Shown here in pieces: positions 9,569 to 19,049 of a DNA stretch of 39,148 nt. The notes beneath the pieces were generated by a model that saw only the letters and a program-made list of their open reading frames with translations, had not been told where the DNA came from and made no database searches. Location of the stretch: NCBI GenBank assembly GCA_934667845.1, contig CAKUMQ010000022.1:1-39148 (forward strand). Direction: 5' to 3'. The number at the start of each line of letters is the position of its first letter. Positions within the stretch are counted from its first letter, which is position 1. A program made the translations under genes and the position numbers. Source of the stretch: an uncultured Eubacteriales bacterium. GTDB lineage: Bacteria > Bacillota > Clostridia > Oscillospirales > Acutalibacteraceae.

Positions 9569-9610
9569 GACCCGCCGGCCGCAGCATTTATGTGTTACCG
9601 TTTATCCGTC

Positions 9611-10486
9611 TCAGGCTTTTTTCTTTTGGGAAACAACGACGAAGACGACGATACCGGCGACAATGATGACCGCAGCAATGATCCCCACGATGAGCCACGG
9701 CGAGGAACCGTTTTTCCCGGTCTGACCGGAGGTGCTGCTCTCGGCGTTGTCCTTGCTCTCCGCAATGACGTCCTGCGCTTTATCCGTGGTCGTGGTGGTA
9801 TCGGATGCCTCGGTCACATCGGCAGAAACAGCCGCCGTGGTGTTCTCCGTGTCGGGAGCCGCCGTGGTCGCGTCGGGCGCTTTGGTTGCGGTGGTACCGG
9901 CAGGAGCCTTGGTCGTGTTGTTCGCGGGCGCTTTCGTGGTGGTATTGGCGGGCGCCTTCGTCGTGGCAGGGGTATTATTGCCGCCGTCCTTCGCCGTGAA
10001 CTTGATGGCAAACAGCGAGCCGGTGTTGTCCTTCCACTTCACATACACGTCATGGACGCCGCCGGAGATGTCGCATTTGCCCTTGAACCACATGGCGGCG
10101 TCGCGCATCCAGTGACCGCAGTCCTCGTCAATGCTGACCGTGCCGACCGGCTTGCCCTTGTCGGGATCGTCCAGATAGATCTCGAGCGTGCAGGGGAAGT
10201 CGGAATAGTCCGTGACCATAAAGGTGAACATCAGGGACACTTCCTTAGCCCCCGTCGTGCCGAAATCCACATCGGAAAACATGACCCAGTCGCCTGCGCC
10301 GGTGTTGCCGATGCCGAACTCGTCGGAATAGAAGATGTCCTTTTCGTTTTTGGGCGAATTGTCCTGCATCGGCATTCCGTCATAGGTATCTATCTGCTTA
10401 AAGGCGCTCTTTGTGGCAGCGCCCGCCGACAGACAGCCGATGGCCAGCAGCGTCAGGGTCAGAACCAGTGCAATTGCTTTTTTCAT
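9611..10486 (-). CDS. Membrane-anchored surface protein with a CBM6-like module and Thr/Lys/Pro linker
   Basis: This is a 291-residue exported protein. A signal peptide (about 1-24, ending AGAA) precedes a beta-sandwich (about 30-165) with GDWVMFSDVDFG, CTLEIYLDDPDKG, and GGVHDVYVKW plus GSLFAIKF, a pattern I associate with CBM6-type modules. A low-complexity linker (about 168-258) carries repeats of the TTKAPAN type, then a transmembrane helix (about 262-285) ends in QKKKA. There is no LPXTG motif, so the helix itself is the anchor, with the module held outside the membrane. No catalytic domain is present. It probably binds glycan at the cell surface for the neighbouring importers. The start has GGAGG a few bases upstream. 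The function is inferred from fold and context only. Confidence 0.72.
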   Translation of the reverse strand: MKKAIALVLTLTLLAIGCLSAGAATKSAFKQIDTYDGMPMQDNSPKNEKDIFYSDEFGIGNTGAGDWVMFSDVDFGTTGAKEVSLMFTFMVTDYSDFPCTLEIYLDDPDKGKPVGTVSIDEDCGHWMRDAAMWFKGKCDISGGVHDVYVKWKDNTGSLFAIKFTAKDGGNNTPATTKAPANTTTKAPANNTTKAPAGTTATKAPDATTAAPDTENTTAAVSADVTEASDTTTTTDKAQDVIAESKDNAESSTSGQTGKNGSSPWLIVGIIAAVIIVAGIVVFVVVSQKKKA

Positions 10487-10563
10487 GGGTATTCCTCCGT
10501 TTTCTTTCTGAATTTGACATACAACTACTGTCCGTTGACCGGACAGGACCTCCCGGAAACAGA

Positions 10564-11601
10564 TCAGCCCACCAGACCGGTGCGTTCAATGCTCTCCACA
10601 AAATAGCGCTGGGTGAACAGGTAGGTGATCAGAAGCGGCAGCATGACGAGCAGCATCGCCGCATTGCGCAGAAGCAGCAGAATGTTCTTATCGGTAAAGT
10701 CATACAGCGTGCTGTACGAGGTCAGATCACCGTACAGACGGCCGCTGGAGATATAGCCGTTGAACATTTCAAAGGCTTTCGGCATTGTTTTGAGATCGGT
10801 CAGGAACAGACCGGCATAATAGGTATCGTTCCACTGCCACACAAAGGAGAACAGCACGATCGTCGCCGTCACCGCCATGGCGTTGGGCATCATGATGGAG
10901 AAGAAGGTGCGGTAGGCGCCGGCGCCGTCCACCATTGCCGATTCCTCGGTCTCCCGCGGCATGGAGCGGAAGCACTGGCGGAAGATGAACACAAAAAGCC
11001 CGTTGCGGATTCCCATGCAGGTGGCGGAAAGCATCAGAAACGGCAGATAGGAATCGAGCAGATTCAGGGGCTTGCCGTTGATCATGGTGAACAGCCCCAG
11101 AATGTCGAACTTGTTGAAATGCAGATACAGCGGCACCATCAGCTGCTGCGGCGGGATCACGATGGTGAACACCACGAACACAAACAGCAGCTTTTTCAGC
11201 GGGAACTCGAACCGGGCAAAGCCGTAGCCCGCCACCATGCAGGACAGCGTCTGCAGCACCGTCACCAGAGCGGTCAGGACAAACGAATTGACAAACGCCA
11301 CGGGATAGTTCATGCCCTTGAAGGAAAAGACGATGTTCTGCAGGGTGAAATGCTTCGGCACCCAGATCACCGTGTTGTCATACACGTCGATCTGATTCAT
11401 AAACGCCTTGGAGATCATGCTGATGACCGGATACAGGATGATGAAACAGAAGCCGAGGATAAACACCGCGCGGATCAGCTTCCATGCCCAGCTGCGCGCA
11501 TATTTTTTGCACTTGTGCTCCGCCTGTATCGTCTGCGGCCGCTCACGAAAGGTGCGGATCTTGTCCGCCGTCCGGCGGAGGCTGTCGTTGACTGTTGACA
11601 T
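10564..11601 (-). CDS. Carbohydrate ABC transporter permease, MalG type (second importer)
   Basis: This 345-residue integral membrane protein has about six predicted helices and the cytoplasmic EAA-like loop EESAMVDGAGAYRTFFSIMMP, which couples permeases to the ATPase. An N-terminal extension of about 45 mostly charged residues precedes the first helix. The closest role is the MalG/LacG half of a CUT1 sugar importer. It follows the MalF-type gene by 19 bases and surely forms a heterodimer with it. No ATPase gene is nearby, so the pair must borrow one. The start ATG has GGAG and AAGGA upstream. Substrate cannot be read from the sequence; context suggests oligosaccharides. Confidence 0.92.
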   Translation of the reverse strand: MSTVNDSLRRTADKIRTFRERPQTIQAEHKCKKYARSWAWKLIRAVFILGFCFIILYPVISMISKAFMNQIDVYDNTVIWVPKHFTLQNIVFSFKGMNYPVAFVNSFVLTALVTVLQTLSCMVAGYGFARFEFPLKKLLFVFVVFTIVIPPQQLMVPLYLHFNKFDILGLFTMINGKPLNLLDSYLPFLMLSATCMGIRNGLFVFIFRQCFRSMPRETEESAMVDGAGAYRTFFSIMMPNAMAVTATIVLFSFVWQWNDTYYAGLFLTDLKTMPKAFEMFNGYISSGRLYGDLTSYSTLYDFTDKNILLLLRNAAMLLVMLPLLITYLFTQRYFVESIERTGLVG

Positions 11602-11620
11602 AATCCTTCACTCCTTCGCG

Positions 11621-12547
11621 TCAGGTATAGTAGAACGTCCTGCGGGAGATCACTGCCGCAACCACGCCCATGACCACTGCCAGAATGACAAAATAGATCC
11701 AGCTCATGGCGCTGGACAGTCCGAAATCGAAGCTGCCGAACGCCAGATTGTAGGTGTAATTCATCACGCGGTTGCCGGTCGATGTGAAGCTGTCCACAAT
11801 GGAATAGATCACATTGACCAGGATCATCGGCGTCATCATCGGGAATGTGATCTTCCAGAACGCCTCCCAGCCGGTAGCCCCCTCGATATCGCTCGCCTCA
11901 TACAGCGCGGGGGAAATCGAATTGAGTCCCGCCAGGAAGATAAAGATCTGAATACCGGAATTGGTGATGATCGAATAGATGGAGTCGATCGCGCCGGTGA
12001 TATAGTTGAGCCAGCTGTCCGGCATGCCCATCTCCGTCAGATACTTGGTCACGGTGTCGCTCGACAGCACGGTGAGCATGCCGCCCGACGCCTCCATGGC
12101 GGCATCCAACGTGCTGGAGGTCGCCTGACCGAAGTTGGACTGGAGATCCACGAACAGACCGGAGGACATGATCACCGGCAGAAAAAACACCGCCTTGACA
12201 AGTCCCGATCCGCGGAATTTCTGCTTGAGCAGAAGCGCCACAAAGAAGCTGAATACCACGATGATCGGCACGTCGGTGATCAGGCTGACCGAAGAATTCA
12301 GCAGGTGCTGCGGATACGCCGTATCCTCAAGCAGCGCCTTGTGGTAGTTGGCAAGCCCGACCCAGTTTAATTGATAGCCGACGGAGGAGGTGGTGACCTT
12401 GTTGAAGCTGAAAGTGATCGAAAGGATGATCGGCGTCAGGAAAAACACCAGAAATCCGATCAGCCACGGGATGATGAATACATACCCGTTGATGGCGCGC
12501 CGTGTTTTCAGAGACATGCCGCGCCCGGCATCGGCTTTGCGTCCCAT
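11621..12547 (-). CDS. Sugar ABC transporter permease, MalF type (second importer)
   Basis: The 308-residue protein has six or so membrane helices, beginning with INGYVFIIPWLIGFLVFFLTP, and an EAA-like loop LYEASDIEGATGWEAFWKITFP. This marks the MalF/LacF half of a CUT1 importer. A soluble stretch of about 60 residues between helices (near FGQATSSTLDAAMEASGG) is larger than usual and would face outward. The gene starts 3 bases after the DUF5696 stop, with GGAGG at good spacing, so the two are likely co-translated. Its partner is the next gene. Confidence 0.92.
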   Translation of the reverse strand: MGRKADAGRGMSLKTRRAINGYVFIIPWLIGFLVFFLTPIILSITFSFNKVTTSSVGYQLNWVGLANYHKALLEDTAYPQHLLNSSVSLITDVPIIVVFSFFVALLLKQKFRGSGLVKAVFFLPVIMSSGLFVDLQSNFGQATSSTLDAAMEASGGMLTVLSSDTVTKYLTEMGMPDSWLNYITGAIDSIYSIITNSGIQIFIFLAGLNSISPALYEASDIEGATGWEAFWKITFPMMTPMILVNVIYSIVDSFTSTGNRVMNYTYNLAFGSFDFGLSSAMSWIYFVILAVVMGVVAAVISRRTFYYT

Positions 12548-12550
12548 CGT

Positions 12551-15091
12551 TCATCCTCCTTTCTTTTCGCTGACCGCGTATCCGTGGGCAGGAACCGAAA
12601 CGCCGTCCGCCTCCGCCGCCTGATCGCCGTAGTTGACATACACGCAGATGCCGTTGTCGTAGACGGTGCGGCTGAGCGTATCCGTCAGCCGGTCGTGTTC
12701 CTCGATGGCGGCATTGCGCACCCCGGAGAGCGCGCCCGACACCTGACTGTACAAAGAGGCGATCGTCGGGATCAGATCCTGATAATTCGCGGTATACAGC
12801 TGGTCATACTCCGTGTTCTTCATGAAGCTGGACGGCTGATAGATCAGCTGATACTGCAGGCCCACGCCGTATTCGATGCAGCGCAGCGCCGTATCCTCCG
12901 CGTCGTCCGCCGTGTTCATGAGCGGGCCGGTCAGATCCACATAGCCGTGGGTCACGATCTCATAAAACGGAACCGCCCGGTCGGTCAGCAGGAAATTGCT
13001 GTGATCCACGGGCGCGCCGGTCACGACGGCGGCATAGGGCAGCGCATAGGCGTGGCCCTTGTTGATCATCAGAGTATCCGTCTGTGCCTTGATCGCTTCC
13101 AGCTGCTCGGTCACGATCTTCTGCGCAGTGACGCGGCTGTAGGTCTCGTCCTGATCATAATCGGAGTACAGCTCGGAGCCCATTGTGCGCAGCGAAAGCG
13201 CACCAAAGCCGTATTTGCCGAAGGCACTCATAAACTGCGTCGTCAGCTTCGGCAGTCTGCCGACCGAGAGGATATAGCGGAAGGGATCTTTCAGTCCGTT
13301 ATCCGCCTTTTGCAGCTTGGTCGCCAGGGAAATATCCGGGACAGACGCCTCGGTGGCATCCAGATAGCGCGCCGCGTCAAACACGGGCGTGAAGCCGTTG
13401 CCCTTGCGGGGCACGGTCAGCAGATCCACATCCGGGTATACCGTGACGCCGCTCTCCTTGCAGTAGGCAAGCAGGCTGTTTAAGCCGGAACGCCCGCCCA
13501 GCTCGCCGTCGAGCTTGATCTTGCTGGCGTAGGTATGCTTATACCCGCCGTTGAACCAGCCGGAGAGCTTGAGCGAAACGTCCCTGATCCCCGCGTCCTC
13601 CAGCGCCTTTAATATGTCGATGTTCTGCGTGTAGGTAGTCGCCGCGGTCAGACCGATGTAGGAGATGCCCAAAAAGCTCTTGTAGCCGTACACGCCGCCG
13701 ATCGTATCCACGACCATCGGCACGCCGGCGGAGGCGGACAGCCGCGTGAGCTTGCCCTCGGACTCCAGCTTCCGGCGGTACGCCTTTGCCATGCCCACAT
13801 AGGTGGCGTCCTCGCCCGCCAAAAAGCGGTAGTTGACGGTGTAGCTTCCGTCAAACAGCTTCTTCTGGAATGCGGGCACCGTCGCCAGCGCGTCGTTGCC
13901 GGACAGGTAGACAAAGTCCATGTTGACCACGTTGAACACGGGGTAGACGGCGTAGTTTTCATTGTTTCTGCCCGCGCGGTACGCCTCGATCGAGGCGCTC
14001 GCTTCGCCGGACTCGATCACGCCGAGCACGCCGCTGTCATTTTTCTTCAGACCGAACACCGGCAGACAGACCGGCTCTGTCATGGTGGAAAAGCTGGTGG
14101 TCTGGATCGTGCCGTCCGCTTCGTAGATCGGGATGCTGACCAGATCACGGCTGACAACGGTCTCGTCAAACTCGATCAGACTGCCGCTGCCGTCGGGGAG
14201 CAGGATATACCCGTCGTCGCCGTTTTCCGCCGTGGCGAAATTCTCGAGCAGCTTGATCTGATAGAGCGGGAAATCGTCCAGATAGACGAGCTTTTCGGTG
14301 GGGATGCTGACGCTCAGCTCCTCGCCGTCCAGGCGGTATTCCACCACCACTTCAAAGCGCACCTTGGAGGCGGCGTCACTGCTGATACCGAACGCGGCAT
14401 TGTCCGCCTCCAGATCCTCGGTGGTATAGCCCGCCTTGTCCAGCAGCGCCAGAACCTTGACGTAGTTGTTCTTGCCGCGGGGACGCAGACCCCAAGACTG
14501 GTCGTCGTCATAGAATTTGTAATAGGACTGCATCTCGGCGGCGTCCGTCTGGTCGAGCTTTTCCAGAATGACCGCACGGAAGCGGTCGTCGGCAATACGG
14601 GTCGGCACATCCGCCACCGTGCGGGTCATATCGCCCACCAGATAGTGGACGGCAATGCCGTTGTCCAGCGCATAGACGGTCGCCTGCCCGAGCTTTACGC
14701 AGTCGGTATAGCTGTTGACCGTTTTGAGGTTGCCGTTTTTGTCGTAATACTGCAGCTGAAACTGGGCGCGGAGCATATCCACGCTGCTGCCGTAGGCGAC
14801 CTGATCGTATTCCGGATGCTCCGGATTGGAGCGCCACACCTCGTTTGTACGGCTGTCCGCCACGATAATGCCCATGGATTCCTTGTTGAGCGACAGGCTC
14901 AGCGAACCGTTGGAGGCGACGAGGTTATCCCCCGCCTGCAGCGTCAGCGGCGCACCGTAGTGCTCCTCCGGCGTCTTTTTCTCACCGTCGGCTTCTCCTG
15001 CGGTGCCGCTGCAGCCGGACAGCAGAAGCAGCAGCGCGGTCACACCGGCAAGCGCAGACCGAAGGCGGGCTTTGCTTTGTGCTTTTTTCAT
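12551..15091 (-). CDS. DUF5696 family lipoprotein
   Basis: The 846-residue lipoprotein has signal peptide and lipobox LSGC (Cys27). The N-terminal half is beta-rich. From about residue 430, after a helix with GMAKAYRRKLESEGKL, the pattern of short strands and helices resembles an alpha/beta barrel, with LKLSGWFNGGYKH, GLNSLLAYCKESGVTVYPDVDL and later LMINKGHAYALPYA. I recognise the overall type as DUF5696, which I recall beside ABC sugar importers and Yip1 proteins in Paenibacillus and Clostridia. A hydrolase role similar to distant GH families is possible but unproven, and I did not identify a catalytic pair. The start at 15091 has AGGAGG eight bases upstream. It lies 13 bases after the Yip1 gene and 3 before the permease. 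Confidence 0.8.
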   Translation of the reverse strand: MKKAQSKARLRSALAGVTALLLLLSGCSGTAGEADGEKKTPEEHYGAPLTLQAGDNLVASNGSLSLSLNKESMGIIVADSRTNEVWRSNPEHPEYDQVAYGSSVDMLRAQFQLQYYDKNGNLKTVNSYTDCVKLGQATVYALDNGIAVHYLVGDMTRTVADVPTRIADDRFRAVILEKLDQTDAAEMQSYYKFYDDDQSWGLRPRGKNNYVKVLALLDKAGYTTEDLEADNAAFGISSDAASKVRFEVVVEYRLDGEELSVSIPTEKLVYLDDFPLYQIKLLENFATAENGDDGYILLPDGSGSLIEFDETVVSRDLVSIPIYEADGTIQTTSFSTMTEPVCLPVFGLKKNDSGVLGVIESGEASASIEAYRAGRNNENYAVYPVFNVVNMDFVYLSGNDALATVPAFQKKLFDGSYTVNYRFLAGEDATYVGMAKAYRRKLESEGKLTRLSASAGVPMVVDTIGGVYGYKSFLGISYIGLTAATTYTQNIDILKALEDAGIRDVSLKLSGWFNGGYKHTYASKIKLDGELGGRSGLNSLLAYCKESGVTVYPDVDLLTVPRKGNGFTPVFDAARYLDATEASVPDISLATKLQKADNGLKDPFRYILSVGRLPKLTTQFMSAFGKYGFGALSLRTMGSELYSDYDQDETYSRVTAQKIVTEQLEAIKAQTDTLMINKGHAYALPYAAVVTGAPVDHSNFLLTDRAVPFYEIVTHGYVDLTGPLMNTADDAEDTALRCIEYGVGLQYQLIYQPSSFMKNTEYDQLYTANYQDLIPTIASLYSQVSGALSGVRNAAIEEHDRLTDTLSRTVYDNGICVYVNYGDQAAEADGVSVPAHGYAVSEKKGG

Positions 15092-15104
15092 CTGTTCCCA
15101 CCTC

Positions 15105-15719
15105 CTATATGCGCAGGGTGATCTCTCGATAAATGGTATACGCGAAGCCGAATATCTCCTGGAACAGGCTCAGAAAGAGCAGCACCACAAAAACGATCAC
15201 AGTGCCGGCAGCGACCGTCAGCACAAAGGTCGCCACAGTCTTTTTGAGCGTGTACTGGTGGACAGTCATAATGCCCACCACCAGAATGATGGCAAACCAG
15301 ATGATCCCGCAGTAATCCAGAAGATACAGGTAGATATCCTCTTCCAGGGACATCACCTGAGACACAATGGCGGCGATGATCTTGAATATTCCCAGCGGCA
15401 CCAGCGAATAGCCGATTACCGTGAAGATATCCTTCATCGTGCCCTTGCCGTCCATCAGCGTGGTCACTGCCCAGTTGGAGAGGCAAAACAGCACGATCGG
15501 CAGCAGCACGATCCGGATCTGATACATCAGATCGAGCGACGTATTCGCCGCCGGGTTGAAGGAGAAGGCGCGTACCTGCCGCTCAAACAGCGTGGCAAAG
15601 AAAAAGGCGATCACCAGAACGACCGGCACCCATGTCCTGCCCTTTTTCTGAAATTTCAGGTCCCAAAAGCTGTCGATGGGGTGAACCATCGTCCGCAGAA
15701 TGTAATATCGGTCCGTCAT
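15105..15719 (-). CDS. Yip1 family membrane protein
   Basis: The protein has 204 residues and about five transmembrane helices. The soluble N-terminal stretch MVHPIDSFWDLKFQKKGRTW and the loop with DGKGTMKDIFTVIGYSLVPL are typical of YIP1 proteins. The ATG at 15719 is chosen because AAGGAGG lies eight bases upstream; the upstream gene's TGA sits directly before it, implying translational coupling. Bacterial Yip1 proteins have no agreed function. Here it lies between an NHL/TPR membrane protein and a DUF5696 lipoprotein, within the run that encodes two importers, so a role in transporter assembly or membrane organisation is a reasonable guess only. Confidence 0.85.
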   Translation of the reverse strand: MTDRYYILRTMVHPIDSFWDLKFQKKGRTWVPVVLVIAFFFATLFERQVRAFSFNPAANTSLDLMYQIRIVLLPIVLFCLSNWAVTTLMDGKGTMKDIFTVIGYSLVPLGIFKIIAAIVSQVMSLEEDIYLYLLDYCGIIWFAIILVVGIMTVHQYTLKKTVATFVLTVAAGTVIVFVVLLFLSLFQEIFGFAYTIYREITLRI

Positions 15720-15720
15720 C

Positions 15721-17196
15721 TCATGCGCCTCCTTGTCTGCGCTTTTTCGCACGCCGACGACGCCACACGCCGAAAAGCAGGATCAGTGCCACCAGACCCA
15801 CTCCCGACAGGATGAACACGGTGAAATGCTCATTCAGGTACTGCGTGCGGTATTTGACAAACGCCTTCGTATAATAGGAGCGCGCATTGGCAAGCTCGAA
15901 ATACTCCATCGCCTGTTTGTATTCGCCCATGCGGTACAGGCAGAAGCCCGCCTTGACATACGCCAGATCGAAGTTGCAGTTGCGCTTGAGCAGGCTCTCC
16001 CACTCCCCGCGGCTGGTCTCATAGTCGCAGGCGACAAAGCTGCGCGTCGCGTCCATGATGGTTTTGGCATAGTCGGTGGGGACAAAGGCGGTGATGCACT
16101 TGCGCTCGCGGTCGAGCACATATATCGTGTCGCCCACGATCTCCAGCGCCGAGGGCTGCATAAACGTGCCGACCTGATTCGTGTTGGAGCCGCCGAATTC
16201 AAACAGCAGGTTGCCGTCCTCATCATAGGCAAAAATGCGGCCGCGCTTGTTGTCCAGCGCAAAATAGATGCCCTCGTCGTTGACGGCGATATCCACAAAG
16301 GAGGAGGGACCGACGTCGCCGCCCTCGCCCCAGTCCTTATACAGCAGATCGCCGGATACCTCTCCCACGCCGTTGACCGGATTGCGCACCAGCACATCCT
16401 CGCCGGAGGGATTCAGGCGGCGGATCGGCGTGTTGACATCGCTGGCAGCGGTCACGGCATAGATAAAGCCGGACGCGTCGAGCGAAATGTTGGTGTATTC
16501 CACCGGGATAAAGGACACCAGGCCCTCTTTCGCTTTGTCGGACAGCACCGTTTGCCAGAAGATGTCCATGGCGTTTGCGACCACCTCGTTGCTGCCGACG
16601 TAGCCGACAAAATCGCCGTCCTGCGTCAGCTCCATGAGGCCCTCAAACACGTTATTCGCCACGACGAAGATACGTCCGGTGCTGTCCACCGCGATCTTCT
16701 TCGGGGAGAACACGAATCCGTCGGCAAACAGATCCGATTCCGGCTGATTGATAAACCCGGTCAGCCGGCGGGTCGAAAGGCTGAATTTGGCGATGCGGTT
16801 GGCACCGGTCTCCGCCACAAAGAGCGTATCCCCCCAGACGCAGATGCCCTGCGGATTGTTCAGCGGGGTGGGGTTTAACTGCCCCTCCTCCAGATAGCCG
16901 AAGAGGGTGTACTTTTTCTCCCACTCCGGCGAAAAGCAGTGGATATAGCCGTCGGAGGAGTTGAGCACATAGAAGTTACCCTCATCGTCGCGGCAGATAT
17001 CCTCCGGAGAGGACAGCTTGGCGTCGAGCGAGGTCGAATCATAGACAACCGACGGCACATAGGCGGTCGGCGCCGCCACATCGGTGATCCCGCTGTTGCC
17101 GTTGATATAGATATAGGAGGAATACGGGGCGGCGGACACCGTCATCGTCGTCAGCAGCGCGACCAGTATCCAGCCCATGCGAAACAACACTTTCAT
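15721..17196 (-). CDS. Exported NHL-type beta-propeller protein with TPR-like segment and C-terminal membrane anchor
   Basis: The 491-residue protein has a signal peptide (about 1-22) and then PYSSYIYINGNSG, a start I associate with importer-linked propeller proteins. Six or so blade-like repeats span about 45-385, for example SPEDICRDDEGNFYVLNSSDG, NPQGICVWGDTLFVAETGANR and QPSALEIVGDTIYVLDRERK. A helical segment with FDLAYVKAGFCLYRMGEYKQAMEYF looks like TPR units. One transmembrane helix (about 460-478) and a basic tail RRRRAKKRRQ end it, so the propeller faces outward. The ATG at 17196 has AAGGAGG eight bases upstream. Possible roles are ligand sensing, or a docking platform next to the permeases. 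No catalytic residues were recognised. Confidence 0.8.
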   Translation of the reverse strand: MKVLFRMGWILVALLTTMTVSAAPYSSYIYINGNSGITDVAAPTAYVPSVVYDSTSLDAKLSSPEDICRDDEGNFYVLNSSDGYIHCFSPEWEKKYTLFGYLEEGQLNPTPLNNPQGICVWGDTLFVAETGANRIAKFSLSTRRLTGFINQPESDLFADGFVFSPKKIAVDSTGRIFVVANNVFEGLMELTQDGDFVGYVGSNEVVANAMDIFWQTVLSDKAKEGLVSFIPVEYTNISLDASGFIYAVTAASDVNTPIRRLNPSGEDVLVRNPVNGVGEVSGDLLYKDWGEGGDVGPSSFVDIAVNDEGIYFALDNKRGRIFAYDEDGNLLFEFGGSNTNQVGTFMQPSALEIVGDTIYVLDRERKCITAFVPTDYAKTIMDATRSFVACDYETSRGEWESLLKRNCNFDLAYVKAGFCLYRMGEYKQAMEYFELANARSYYTKAFVKYRTQYLNEHFTVFILSGVGLVALILLFGVWRRRRAKKRRQGGA

Positions 17197-17209
17197 ACGG
17201 CGCACCTCC

Positions 17210-18109
17210 TTATTCCTTCATGCCGGAGGTAGCCATAGTGCCCAGGATCCGGCTTTGGTTGAATATAAACACGATGGCAGGCACCAGAAGCATCATCACG
17301 CTCGCCGCCTGACCGGCGCCCTGGCGCACAATGCCGCCGGAGGTGATCTGGCTGAGCGCATACGGCAGGGTCTTCAGCTCCTCGCTGTACACATAGGTCG
17401 TGTTGGAGGCGCCCCACACCTGCTGGAACATCAGCACGATGACCGTCAGCCACGCCGGACGAACCAGCGGCATCACGATCTTGCCGTAGATGGTCAGGTC
17501 ATTGCACCCGTCGATCCGCGCCGCCTCCAGAAGCGAGTCCGGCACGGTCGTCATATAGTTGCGCAGGATAAACAGACCGAGCGGCGCGCCCACCGTGGGA
17601 ACGATGACCGCCCAGTAGGTGTCGATCCAGCCGAAGGCGGATATCGTCAGGTAGTTCGCCACGTCCGCCACGGCCGCGACAAACATCAGCGAGTACATAA
17701 CTGCCTTGTTCATCAGGTTCCGGCCGGGAAATTTCACCTTGGCGAGCGGATACGCCGCCATGGATGCCAAAATCACATGCAGCAGGGTCGATGCCACGGT
17801 GATAAACAGCGTGTTGAACACATAGCGGCTGAACGGCACCCAGGTGGATTGCAGCAGGCTGAACAGCGACGCAAAGTTCTCAAACGTCGGCTTGGTCGGG
17901 AACAGCCGCGGCGGGTAGAAAAACAGCTCGTTGAGCGGCTTGAGCGCCATGCCGATCGACATGACCATCGGCAGTGCGCTGAACACGGCGATCACGCCGA
18001 TAAAGATCGCCATCGCCGCGTTGCCGCTGCGGGTGCGGTTGCGGTCGCCGCTGTATTTGGAAAAGAGGCTGCGCTTGCTGACGCGCAGTTTTTTCTCGAC
18101 ATGCGCCAT
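17210..18109 (-). CDS. Carbohydrate ABC transporter permease, MalG type (first importer)
   Basis: The 299-residue protein has six predicted helices and the EAA-like loop LLEAARIDGCNDLTIYGKIVMP. This is the MalG half of a CUT1 importer. Its ATG overlaps the stop of the MalF-type gene (TGATG), so the two are translationally coupled. AGGTGG lies about seven bases upstream. A charged, basic N-terminus (KKLRVSKRSLFSKYSGDRNR) precedes the first helix. It ends only 13 bases before the NHL/TPR gene. Confidence 0.93.
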   Translation of the reverse strand: MAHVEKKLRVSKRSLFSKYSGDRNRTRSGNAAMAIFIGVIAVFSALPMVMSIGMALKPLNELFFYPPRLFPTKPTFENFASLFSLLQSTWVPFSRYVFNTLFITVASTLLHVILASMAAYPLAKVKFPGRNLMNKAVMYSLMFVAAVADVANYLTISAFGWIDTYWAVIVPTVGAPLGLFILRNYMTTVPDSLLEAARIDGCNDLTIYGKIVMPLVRPAWLTVIVLMFQQVWGASNTTYVYSEELKTLPYALSQITSGGIVRQGAGQAASVMMLLVPAIVFIFNQSRILGTMATSGMKE

Positions 18110-19044
18110 CACACACCCACCTTTCGCAGCAGCTTCAAGATCAGGCGGTTACAGAGGATCATGAACAGGAACAGCAGTACGGCGATGGCGCTGGCGTAGC
18201 CGCGCTCCACGCGGAAGGTGCTGTAGTCCATCAGATGGGTCATGATCAGGTGACCGGCGTAGTTCGTCGAGGGGAAGCCCGCCAGGTTCTGGGCGACGGT
18301 CGCGTTGGAGAACATCGCCGTCAGCTGCAGGACCGCCGCGGTCATCAGGTGGGGCGCCATCATCGGCAGGGTGATATAAAACAGCTCCTGAAACCGGTTT
18401 TTCACGCCGTCGATGGCTCCCGCCTCATAATACTGGGTGTCGATGGAGGACAGACCGGCGCGCATCGTCAGAAAGCCGGTGCCGAGGCTCATCCACAGCT
18501 GCACCACGATGATCAGCGGCAGAATATACTGCTCTGTCGTAAACCACTGGATCGGCTCGGTGATCAGCCCCATCTGGATCAGCCAGCTGTTGGCATAGCT
18601 GTAGATGTCGCCGCCGAAAATGATCGTCCAGATGTAATAGATCGTGCCCGAAATGGACGGTATGTAGAAAACAAAGGTCAGAAAGCCGCGGATCATCTTC
18701 GGTGTTTCGTTGATCGCCCAGCTCGCCAGAAAGGAGAGCACATAGCCGAACGGACCGGTAAACAGGGCAAAGACCAGCGTGTTTTTGACGGCAGTGGCAA
18801 ACACCGCATCGCTCAAAAACAGGCGGCGGTAGTTGAGCAGTCCCACAAATTTCGGGCTTTCCAGCACGTTATAGGTGGTAAAGCTGATGCCGAAGGTCAT
18901 AAACACCGGCAGAACCGTAAAGATGAAAAATATGATCATAAAGGGGGCCACCAGCAGATAAGCCGCCCAGTTTTTCCGGATATCCCGCAGAGTATTACGG
19001 CGGCCGCCGGAGAGTTTGCGACGAGGATTCTCTAAAGCGGACAT
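18109..19044 (-). CDS. Sugar ABC transporter permease, MalF type (first importer)
   Basis: The protein has 311 residues, an Arg/Lys-rich N-terminus and about six helices starting with AAYLLVAPFMIIFFIFTVLP. The EAA-like loop is YYEAGAIDGVKNRFQELFYITLP. It pairs with the next, overlapping permease. The ATG at 19044 is preferred because GGAG lies eight bases upstream; a GTG three codons earlier is too near. It starts 5 bases after the fused binding protein, the likely receptor for this pair. Confidence 0.93.
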   Translation of the reverse strand: MSALENPRRKLSGGRRNTLRDIRKNWAAYLLVAPFMIIFFIFTVLPVFMTFGISFTTYNVLESPKFVGLLNYRRLFLSDAVFATAVKNTLVFALFTGPFGYVLSFLASWAINETPKMIRGFLTFVFYIPSISGTIYYIWTIIFGGDIYSYANSWLIQMGLITEPIQWFTTEQYILPLIIVVQLWMSLGTGFLTMRAGLSSIDTQYYEAGAIDGVKNRFQELFYITLPMMAPHLMTAAVLQLTAMFSNATVAQNLAGFPSTNYAGHLIMTHLMDYSTFRVERGYASAIAVLLFLFMILCNRLILKLLRKVGV

Positions 19045-19049
19045 CCTTC

